DNA of 64,000 nt, taken from the NCBI GenBank assembly GCA_964634885.1, contig CAZWLN010000010.1, forward strand, positions 56,225 to 120,224, in the 5' to 3' direction. Below the pieces are notes generated by a model that was not told the origin of the DNA, ran no database searches, and worked only from the letters and a program-made list of their open reading frames with translations. Shown here in pieces: positions 54,823-62,214 of this stretch. Both the position numbers and the translations under genes were made by a program. Source of the stretch: DAINRZ01 sp964634885. Lineage in GTDB: Bacteria; Bacteroidota; Ignavibacteria; Kapaibacteriales; UBA2268. Numbering within the stretch: the first letter of the stretch is position 1; every line of letters starts with the position of its first letter.

Positions 54823-56682
54823 ATGGATTTACCAAATGTATCCGCTGTAACGGCCAAAGTAAAAATTGACGGCGAAGAGATGAAAAATGAAAATTTATCT
54901 GGTGTACACATCAGGCAGAAATTGTTTGAACCGTTGCTTATAGAGGTCGATTTCCAATATTCCGGCCAGGTACAATCGGAAATTCTGTCAGATATTAATA
55001 AATATCTTGGCAAAAAAATAGAAATTGTATTTTTTGACTATTTGGAGAACAAAGACATATCCGGAAAGTATCAAGGAGATATTACCGGTATTAAAGCTAA
55101 TGACAACCAGATAAGGTTAATAGGCCATTCAAAGGACTATGTGATGACTACCGGTAAAAAAATGGTTTCATATAAAAATATGAACATCGATGATATGGCC
55201 AAAAGGGTTTTTAATAATAACGGCCTTTCAGGGCAATTGGATTCCTGTCCGGGTGACAACTCGACTTTTGACTATTTCCAGCAGTATCTGGAAACTGACT
55301 ATGATTTTATCCTGAGGCTTGCCTGTATTAATGGCGCTATGTTCTTCCACGACGGTGAACAATTCAATTATGTATATGAATTAGGAAAAAATTCCTATGA
55401 TTCAGTTCCTGTTGAGGGGTTCGAAATTGGCTGCAGCCTTGAAAACCACAAGGTATCCGCTTTTCTTTACAATCCGGAGAATCATAAACAACCTGTAAAT
55501 TCCATGGGTAAAGTCGAAGACAACAGTGACGATTTGCAAACAAAGACACGAAGCGTCTCTAATACCTATTTTGGAGACATAAAAGACCAATATATTGCCG
55601 GATTCCTTAAACAGCAAGGCCAGTCAGACCTGTACGCGAAAGTAATATCAAGAAATAAAGATTCCAAGCGGGTAAGGTTTACAGGAAAAGTTCACCATCC
55701 AAAAATAAAAATTGGCGATGTTATTGTTCCTGAAGACACTATCTACAATGAAGAAATAGTAATTATAGAAATGGAAACATATCTCGACGCCAATCAGTTC
55801 GATTCGAGTTTTATTGCTGTTCCTAAGGGGCTGACAGTCGCTCCCGACATAAAAGAAGAAGAATTCTACAAAACAATGGTCCAACCGGCTACTGTTACCA
55901 ATGTCAAGGATACTGAAGCCATGGGCAGGGTAAAAGTCAAATACCTTTGGGATGACCAGCAGGAATCCTTTTGGTGCCGCATTGCCAATTCGACTGCCGG
56001 CAAAGAAAGAGGTACTCATTATATACCACAGGTTAACGACCAGGTACTCATTGCCTTCGAATATGGCGACCCTTCAAAGCCAATCGTCATCGGTTCACTT
56101 TACCACAGCGAATCAAAACCCTATTTTAATAAGAATGACGGCCTTGACGCCGACACCTACGCTGAAAACCTCATCCTGAAAACTCCCAACGGTTCTGTCA
56201 TCAGGGTTTGGGACAAAAAGAGCGAAGAAGAAATCATCATCGCACTGAAAGAAAACGGCGAAAAAGCTTCCGGCTCCGTAAAACTGAAAATGGATGGAGA
56301 AAATAATGCTGTAATCACCATCGAAGCCCCGGACGGTATAATCAATTTCAAATCGAAAGACCTTAACATCGAGACAACAGGGAAAATCAACGTTAAAGCA
56401 AAAGACGCCATCGACGTTCAAACCGAAAAAACCGTCGATGTCAAGGCCAATGACAAAATTACCGTGAAAACAGCTAAAGACATGTCTTTGGAAGCCACCG
56501 GCAATATCGCCGGAAAAGCAACCGGGAAAATTGAACTTACCGCCACACAGGACGCCAAGCTTGCCGGTTTGAATGTAAATGTTAACGCCAACGTCGGCTT
56601 GACGGTGAAAGGAAACGCCACTGCCGAACTGAGCTCTCCCGGCCAAACAACGGTTAAAGGCCTGATGGTTATGATTAATTGA
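54823..56682 (+). CDS. vgrG: VgrG/TssI spike protein
   Basis: 619 residues. About 1-330 are the gp27-like domain (GQLDSCPGDNSTFDYFQQYL, YLETDYDFILRLACINGAMF). A gp5-like OB fold covers about 350-440 (PATVTNVKDTEAMGRVKVKY, VNDQVLIAFEYGDPSKPIVI). The last 110 residues form short Lys/Asp/Val/Ala-rich repeats (KINVKAKDAIDVQTEKTVDV onward) that fold as the triple beta-helix needle, with no extra C-terminal effector domain. The spike sits under PAAR. The 5' half (54823-55750) is noticeably more AT-rich than its neighbours. Confidence 0.94.
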   Translation: MDLPNVSAVTAKVKIDGEEMKNENLSGVHIRQKLFEPLLIEVDFQYSGQVQSEILSDINKYLGKKIEIVFFDYLENKDISGKYQGDITGIKANDNQIRLIGHSKDYVMTTGKKMVSYKNMNIDDMAKRVFNNNGLSGQLDSCPGDNSTFDYFQQYLETDYDFILRLACINGAMFFHDGEQFNYVYELGKNSYDSVPVEGFEIGCSLENHKVSAFLYNPENHKQPVNSMGKVEDNSDDLQTKTRSVSNTYFGDIKDQYIAGFLKQQGQSDLYAKVISRNKDSKRVRFTGKVHHPKIKIGDVIVPEDTIYNEEIVIIEMETYLDANQFDSSFIAVPKGLTVAPDIKEEEFYKTMVQPATVTNVKDTEAMGRVKVKYLWDDQQESFWCRIANSTAGKERGTHYIPQVNDQVLIAFEYGDPSKPIVIGSLYHSESKPYFNKNDGLDADTYAENLILKTPNGSVIRVWDKKSEEEIIIALKENGEKASGSVKLKMDGENNAVITIEAPDGIINFKSKDLNIETTGKINVKAKDAIDVQTEKTVDVKANDKITVKTAKDMSLEATGNIAGKATGKIELTATQDAKLAGLNVNVNANVGLTVKGNATAELSSPGQTTVKGLMVMIN

Positions 56683-56710
56683 TAATTCAAAATATATTTA
56701 ATACTGCTCT

Positions 56711-58273
56711 ATGATGAAAAAAAGAGAAATAATTCACAGGAATATAAAGTATTTATCAATAATACTCCTCTCCGTTTTCGTACTTCACGGCTGCTTTCTT
56801 TTCGGCGGAAAAAAAGAGATGATTACAGTCAGGATGGTACCAAAGGAAACCAAGGGTAAAAAAGACTCCATTGCCCATGAATGCTATGAGATCAGGCGTT
56901 TCATGTGGGCAAGAAATGTAGGCGGCAGCCTGAACGACGCTACCAGCGGCATCTGCGTTGACGCTGCGGGCAATGTCTATGTAACCGGCTCATTCTCCGG
57001 CAAAGCCGACCTCAGCAAAGAGGAAAAAGCCGTCAGCGCCGGGCAGGAAGACCTCTTCCTGATGAAGTATGACCGTGAAGGCGTACTGGTGTGGAGCAGG
57101 CAGATCGGCTCAACGCCGAAAGAAGCCGGGGCTTCCATTTGCCTCGACAGCCTCGGCCACGTTTTTGTCTGTGGCATGTGGGGAGGCGACGAGACAGACT
57201 CCAAGTCCGGAATTGCTTCGTCGGTTACGAGCCGTGTTTACATTGCCAAATTCGACACTTCCAACGGCAAGACCATGTGGTACAAAAGTACCAGCGGTGG
57301 TGGAAAAGACGCCGGCTACGGCATCTGTGCCGACAAAGAAGGCAACATCTATGTCACCGGCGGCTTCCAGGGCAGCATCAGCTTTGGCGGCCACAGCCTG
57401 TCTTCAAGGGGCAGCAGCGATGTTTTCATTGTTAAGTACAACGGCGAGGGCAAGTCCCTCTGGGCAAAAAGGGCCGGAGGCGAAGGCCTCGACGCCGGTA
57501 CGTCCATCGCTCTCGATGTTCAGGGCAATCCCGTGATTGCCGGCTTCTTCCAGGGTAAAAGCAGTTTCGGCGACATCCAAATAAAAAGCACAGGATATTG
57601 TGACATTTTTACAGCAAAATATACTCCACAGGGAGAAACACTTTGGGCTAAACAAGCCGGAAGCCCCACTGCCGATGACTATGGATACGGAATCGCTACC
57701 GACCTTTCCGGCAATGTATATATTACAGGTATGACATCGGGGGAATCGGCGTTCGATTTCATTAAACTCAGGAATACAGGCAATTTCGATATATTTATTG
57801 CCAAGTACGGGCCTGACGGCCAGTTGTACTGGGTTACACAAGCCGGCGGCAAAACGGCAGACGCTGCCTACAGCATTGCTGCCACCGCTGACGGCTGCCT
57901 CTACCTGACAGGCTACTTCACCGACAACGCACAGTTCGACACAATTACTGTTCCGGGCCTGGGGCCTAACAACGAGAATATCTTCATTGCAAAATATACG
58001 CAGAACGGAAAGGTCGTCTGGGTGTTCCCGGCCGGCGGCAGTAGAAAAGATTACGGTTTCTCCGTTGCAGGCGGCACTGTCGGCAACGCCTACGTAACAG
58101 GCTATTTTACAGGTGAATCCGGGTTCGGCGACATTTCGCTGGCAACAAGCACCAGAAGCATATTCGTTACCAATGTCAGGGAATATGATTCGTGCCTTAC
58201 CAAAGTCTATGAAGTAGATGACATAAAGATTGATTCTGTTGTACAGCGCGACACGGTTTTAATTGATGATTAA
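56711..58273 (+). CDS. Seven-repeat SBBP beta-propeller lipoprotein in the type VI operon
   Basis: 520 residues. A lipobox is visible (ILLSVFVLHGC, Cys about residue 27), so it is probably anchored to a membrane. Seven repeats of the SBBP type follow, each with G-N-x-Y-x-T-G-x-F-x-G, for example AGNVYVTGSFSGKADL, EGNIYVTGGFQGSISF and VGNAYVTGYFTGESGF, plus partner strands such as WAKRAGGEGLDAGTSI; this fits one seven-bladed propeller. It lies between vgrG and tssE, 28 and 15 bases away, on the same strand, and is therefore a likely part of the secretion system. This is not a standard type VI component; a surface receptor, anchor or loading factor is possible (inference). Confidence 0.85.
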   Translation: MMKKREIIHRNIKYLSIILLSVFVLHGCFLFGGKKEMITVRMVPKETKGKKDSIAHECYEIRRFMWARNVGGSLNDATSGICVDAAGNVYVTGSFSGKADLSKEEKAVSAGQEDLFLMKYDREGVLVWSRQIGSTPKEAGASICLDSLGHVFVCGMWGGDETDSKSGIASSVTSRVYIAKFDTSNGKTMWYKSTSGGGKDAGYGICADKEGNIYVTGGFQGSISFGGHSLSSRGSSDVFIVKYNGEGKSLWAKRAGGEGLDAGTSIALDVQGNPVIAGFFQGKSSFGDIQIKSTGYCDIFTAKYTPQGETLWAKQAGSPTADDYGYGIATDLSGNVYITGMTSGESAFDFIKLRNTGNFDIFIAKYGPDGQLYWVTQAGGKTADAAYSIAATADGCLYLTGYFTDNAQFDTITVPGLGPNNENIFIAKYTQNGKVVWVFPAGGSRKDYGFSVAGGTVGNAYVTGYFTGESGFGDISLATSTRSIFVTNVREYDSCLTKVYEVDDIKIDSVVQRDTVLIDD

Positions 58274-58288
58274 GGCAGGAGAACACAG

Positions 58289-58750
58289 ATGGCAGTATTG
58301 AGGCTTCCTTTCAGCATTACTGATAGCGGATTTTTTGAACGTGCAAAAAACAACGATGAATATATGCTTACACGGCTCAGGGTCTTTGTCCTCTCAGGAG
58401 CCGGCAAATACCTTGTCCTGCCTTCTCCGGGCATCTCGGTACTCTGGCATCAACTGATTACCATCGGCCCTACGGCAAAGCTCAGGAGCAAGAGCATTTT
58501 CCCTGACAATGAGAGGCAGAAGATGGAATACACCATCAGGGACGAAGCCAACCTGTGGCTTAAGGAAAGCGGCAACTCAATCAGGCGGGTTGAAATAATC
58601 GGCGACGACAGTACGGCAAACGGTATTAAATTTGTTACGGACGAATTCGAATTCATCTTTTCCTTCATCTTTGTGTTGCCCGGCGAGGCGCTTCACCGCA
58701 ATGCCATCGGCAACTGGAATATTATGGAGAAAGTTAATGTCATTTATTGA
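58289..58750 (+). CDS. tssE: Type VI baseplate wedge protein TssE (gp25-like)
   Basis: 153 residues. The gp25/TssE-type features are weak but in place: GKYLVLPSPGISVLWHQLI (cf. G-x-R-x-x-x-P-x-x-G-x-x-L), then IRDEANLWLKESGNSIRRVE in the position of the IRxxIxxxEPRL segment, then a strand region ending EKVNVIY. The classical EPR motif is absent. The identification is strengthened by position directly before TssF and TssG. It ends 14 bases inside tssF, so the two are translationally coupled. Confidence 0.7.
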   Translation: MAVLRLPFSITDSGFFERAKNNDEYMLTRLRVFVLSGAGKYLVLPSPGISVLWHQLITIGPTAKLRSKSIFPDNERQKMEYTIRDEANLWLKESGNSIRRVEIIGDDSTANGIKFVTDEFEFIFSFIFVLPGEALHRNAIGNWNIMEKVNVIY

Positions 58751-60257
58751 TCTCAGAACACGGTTCATTGAAAATTACAGGGGCGACATCAAAGACCCCA
58801 TTTTGAATATGTTACTCGATACCATCGATGTCTATCTTAACGATGTACAGGAAAAGCTGTTGTTCTCTGCCTATTCCTATTGGAATAACGACAAAGAGCT
58901 TCCGGACTCCTTCTTCGAAGTATTGAGGCGGAACCTGTTCGGCCAGATGTTTCCAGGCCCGGCGATTGCCGTTGTCCAGGCCAGCCTTAGGACCGTCAAG
59001 GAAGCTGAACCACTGCTGCTTCAGCCCCATCATCCACTGAGCGTGCAGGACCGTGAAGGCAACAAGATTCTGTACTCACCCCAGAACAGTTCCTGGATCA
59101 TACCCTCGCTTGCCAATGACATCAAGGTTACTTCCGAGGGAGGCGACCTCGAACTCGGTTTTACAATCCTGCCGGACCACCTCAATGAGAAAGAACCGAA
59201 GAACATCACCATTTTCATAGATTCTGTGGACACTTTCATCATCGAACGCCTCAGGTGCCGTATTGCACAGTTAACCGGTTACTTCGAAAGCTCACAGCCT
59301 GCTTTGCCTGTGCTCAAAGGCAGCTATCCCTCGTCTTACACCCTGTGGAACACATTCTTCCAGACACCGTACAAGCATGCTTTCCTCAATATCCCCGATA
59401 CTGTCTTCTTCAGGAAGGGCTTGCTGCGCAATGACGGGGATATCTACTGGCTGAAACTCCCGGGACTGGGCAGCTATGCTCAGGAATTAAACAAGAAGAT
59501 GACAATGAATGCTTTTCTTGCCTGGAACATTATTGAAAAAGAAACGACAGTGTTCTATTCCGACGACGGCTACCGCTACCATCTCAAAGAAATGGACTAC
59601 GACCACAAAGAAACGATTATCAACTCTGTTAAGGACATCGGTAAGGAACCGCCCCAGGAGTATTATAACTCAACGTCTGTAATGGACGCTTCCTATCCAT
59701 ACCAATATACGGCAGCAGCAAACAAACCCGGCGATGAAATGATAATTGCCGTAACTCCCGTTCCTGACGGTGACCTGAAAATCCGCTATTATCAATATGA
59801 CACGACCGACGCTGTCATTAACCTTCCTGCCGGCACACCTTTCTCGTTGTTCAAAGGACTCGACGAAAGGCTGCACAATGTCCAGTCCGTTACCATTACA
59901 TCCCGTAACGACGCCCTGGCCGACAAGAAAGTAATCTGGGACTATTTCAGGTCAATGGTTTCAAGCAGGAACAGGTGCCTTACCAAGGACGATATCAAGT
60001 CTGCAATCAGGACATATCCGCCCTTCGTTACGAAAAACGGGAATATTGACTATGACGCTGTAACCTTCGAAGAAAAAGTAGGCAGGGTCAAGGGATTCCT
60101 TACTCCTTACACCGAGATAGCCATTCCCGTGCGCGTCGCTGAACTATTGAAGAATCCCGACCGCGTGTATTTTGAACGTGAACTGGGCTTGTACCTTAAA
60201 TCAAAAACAGTGTCCGGCAATTTCCTACAGGTCAAATTTGTGGAACAGAAAAGATAG
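58737..60257 (+). CDS. tssF: Type VI baseplate protein TssF
   Basis: 506 residues. The start was placed at ATG 58737, giving MSFIDLRTRFIENYRGDIKD, because upstream sequence in this frame reads through TssE. The block DPILNMLLDTIDVYLNDVQE, then LFGQMFPGPAIAVVQASL, matches the TssF N-terminal pattern (DPxVErLleaxAfLxArv, then P). TssF and TssG make the wedge of the baseplate. The overlap with tssE is 14 bases. Confidence 0.83.
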   Translation: MSFIDLRTRFIENYRGDIKDPILNMLLDTIDVYLNDVQEKLLFSAYSYWNNDKELPDSFFEVLRRNLFGQMFPGPAIAVVQASLRTVKEAEPLLLQPHHPLSVQDREGNKILYSPQNSSWIIPSLANDIKVTSEGGDLELGFTILPDHLNEKEPKNITIFIDSVDTFIIERLRCRIAQLTGYFESSQPALPVLKGSYPSSYTLWNTFFQTPYKHAFLNIPDTVFFRKGLLRNDGDIYWLKLPGLGSYAQELNKKMTMNAFLAWNIIEKETTVFYSDDGYRYHLKEMDYDHKETIINSVKDIGKEPPQEYYNSTSVMDASYPYQYTAAANKPGDEMIIAVTPVPDGDLKIRYYQYDTTDAVINLPAGTPFSLFKGLDERLHNVQSVTITSRNDALADKKVIWDYFRSMVSSRNRCLTKDDIKSAIRTYPPFVTKNGNIDYDAVTFEEKVGRVKGFLTPYTEIAIPVRVAELLKNPDRVYFERELGLYLKSKTVSGNFLQVKFVEQKR

Positions 60258-60263
60258 AAACAG

Positions 60264-61079
60264 ATGAAGATAATTGAAGACTATAATAAATACTATAAAC
60301 CTCTAAGGCTCAAGGACAATTTCCCGCCGGGTATGTTCATCGAGGACGGCAAACCCGAGGAACGAAAAGCCTTCGGAATGATTGAAACCATCGAAAAGTT
60401 GATACTTGAAGGAGTTGCCCGCAATACACTCATACAGAAATTCAGCCTTCTACAACTGGCGCCGCGTATTGTCAATGAATATGACGTAAAAGAAGACTGC
60501 GGGCTCGATATTGATGATTTTTCCAATTTCTACAAATATCTCTTACGTGTCCTGATTCCTGACTGGTACCATAGCTTTACGGACACTCTGAGTGAAAACC
60601 AGGCAGAAATTTACCTGAAGAACTATCTTGGCTCCCATGAGTCCTGGGGTACTGCCAGAGGTATTGCAGACCTGGTGAGGAGTATGCTCGAAAACGACGC
60701 CGATCGCCATATCAAAGTAGAAGTTAAGCTCAATACAAAAGAAAGAATCGAGATTGAACCCCAAATTACAACAACATTGGGTAATCAGATGTCTAAGCTC
60801 GGCGTTGACACATTGCTCGGCAGGAGAGTGAACTGCAGGCCCAGGCACCTCGATATCTACATAGGGCCTTTATTCTACATTACACTGGAAAAACTTCAGC
60901 AGTCGGGATGGGCTGACGACGTGAAACCGTCCGCCATGCTCACAAGGCTCGTTGAACTGGCCATTCCCTATTATTTCAAGCCCGGGATTCACATCCTGCT
61001 TGCTACCCAGGGATTCACCGCCGGCAAATCCGTAATCGGCAAGGACCGACTGGGAGTTGCTTTTACTATGTCGGATTAA
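60264..61079 (+). CDS. tssG: Type VI baseplate protein TssG
   Basis: 271 residues, 6 bases after tssF. The C-terminal half contains LGVDTLLGRRVNCRPRHLDI and YIGPLFYITLEKLQQSG, with the pattern expected of TssG (LGxxxvlGxrvxdr...IxxGPL). Other visible features are the N-terminal helices and MLTRLVELAIPYYFKPGIHI. It joins TssF in the baseplate wedge. Confidence 0.83.
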   Translation: MKIIEDYNKYYKPLRLKDNFPPGMFIEDGKPEERKAFGMIETIEKLILEGVARNTLIQKFSLLQLAPRIVNEYDVKEDCGLDIDDFSNFYKYLLRVLIPDWYHSFTDTLSENQAEIYLKNYLGSHESWGTARGIADLVRSMLENDADRHIKVEVKLNTKERIEIEPQITTTLGNQMSKLGVDTLLGRRVNCRPRHLDIYIGPLFYITLEKLQQSGWADDVKPSAMLTRLVELAIPYYFKPGIHILLATQGFTAGKSVIGKDRLGVAFTMSD

Positions 61080-61096
61080 ATGAAAGGATGATATAG

Positions 61097-61744
61097 ATGG
61101 GAAAACCTGCTGCTAGATTGACCGATATGCATGTGTGCCCGATGCAGACACCGGCATTTCCCAGCCCGATACCACACGTTGGCGGGCCGGTTTCCGGTCC
61201 TGGTGCGATGAATGTACTGATCGGGAAAATGCCTGCCGCCAGAATATCTGACATGTGCGTATGTACCGGACCCCCCGATTCGATAATAATGGGTTCAACC
61301 GGCGTGCTTATCGGCAAAATGCCGGCAGCCAGGATGGGTGATTCGACAGCTCACGGCGGCACCATCGTAGCGGGCTGCTTTACTGTTATGATTGGCGAGG
61401 TCGGGGTCGTCCCTCCGACTGTTATTCCGCCCGCGGTGGTCATTGTCCATGTTAGCGTCCCCGGATCTGAAAAGGTAACTACCAGTTCTGAAGCTATTAA
61501 AGAGATGGTTCAGAACGGGTCTGTACCGCCACAGATTGCTCCCATGTTCGCTCAGGTCTCAGTACTGCTCGATTCGGCCCGTAAAGGTACTCCATTCTGC
61601 GAAAAGTGCGAAAAAGCAAAAAAAGAACTTGAAGAAATGGAAGATTCCAAGCCCCAGGAGCAACATGGGTTGGCAGGCTATGTGACCGATCCGGAAATAC
61701 CCAAACAGGAAGAAAAGCATGAATCCGGAGGGTATGTATCATGA
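61097..61744 (+). CDS. PAAR-repeat spike tip with C-terminal extension
   Basis: 215 residues. The PAAR domain covers about 1-100: GKPAARLTDMHVC, LIGKMPAARISDMCVC and VLIGKMPAARMGDSTAHGG give three repeats and the metal-binding His/Cys residues near the tip. Residues about 105-215 are an added domain: a strand/loop part (VIVHVSVPGSEKVTTSSEAI), a CxxC motif FCEKCEKAKKELEEMEDS near 173, and an acidic, Gly/Pro-rich tail. The PAAR cone caps VgrG. The extension could be an effector, an adaptor site or structural; it does not resemble a known toxin. Confidence 0.9.
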   Translation: MGKPAARLTDMHVCPMQTPAFPSPIPHVGGPVSGPGAMNVLIGKMPAARISDMCVCTGPPDSIIMGSTGVLIGKMPAARMGDSTAHGGTIVAGCFTVMIGEVGVVPPTVIPPAVVIVHVSVPGSEKVTTSSEAIKEMVQNGSVPPQIAPMFAQVSVLLDSARKGTPFCEKCEKAKKELEEMEDSKPQEQHGLAGYVTDPEIPKQEEKHESGGYVS

Positions 61745-61786
61745 TGATGTACCCGGCAGAAGATATTTTGGTAATTTGCAACATTG

Positions 61787-62209
61787 ATGAGGATTGATGA
61801 CCGGATGATTATTAATGCTTACCAACTCGAGATTATGAAAGGCTTCGTTTACGATGAGTTTATTCAGAGAATGACGAAGCGGGCAAGAGGCGTACATAAG
61901 GAAATTACTAAAGATTTGTCCGATGCACAGATGGAAGTGCTGGTAAGGTACTATTCGGACACTGCCGTGAATAACAATATCGGGAATGAATTATATATCG
62001 AACAGTTTATCGACCTTTGCTTCGAAAATCCCGAACTCAACCTTCAGCCCATGCCTAAGTGGATTACAGATATCTTATCTTTTCCGGATATGCCCGAAGA
62101 CCTGAAGATAAAGAAATTATCCATGTACCTGGAGTTCGGCACTGTTGACAACGATGAAGACTCGGGGTTGCCTGAAGATGAATTTTTTAACAATTCAACA
62201 ATAGTATAG
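61787..62209 (+). CDS. Small protein of unknown function in the type VI operon
   Basis: 140 residues from ATG 61787; a TTG lies 3 bases upstream and ATG 61805 is an alternative. It is mostly helical and acidic: IMKGFVYDEFIQRMTKRARG near residue 16, LSDAQMEVLVRYYSDTAVNN, and LYIEQFIDLCFENPELN. There is no signal peptide or transmembrane segment. It is 42 bases after PAAR and 5 bases before the charged-repeat gene. An adaptor, chaperone or immunity function is suggested by position only. Confidence 0.7.
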   Translation: MRIDDRMIINAYQLEIMKGFVYDEFIQRMTKRARGVHKEITKDLSDAQMEVLVRYYSDTAVNNNIGNELYIEQFIDLCFENPELNLQPMPKWITDILSFPDMPEDLKIKKLSMYLEFGTVDNDEDSGLPEDEFFNNSTIV

Positions 62210-62214
62210 TATCG

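Noticed and set aside
58632..58736. Earlier start for tssF
   Set aside because: The upstream segment lies inside tssE in another frame; ATG 58737 gives a normal TssF N-terminus.
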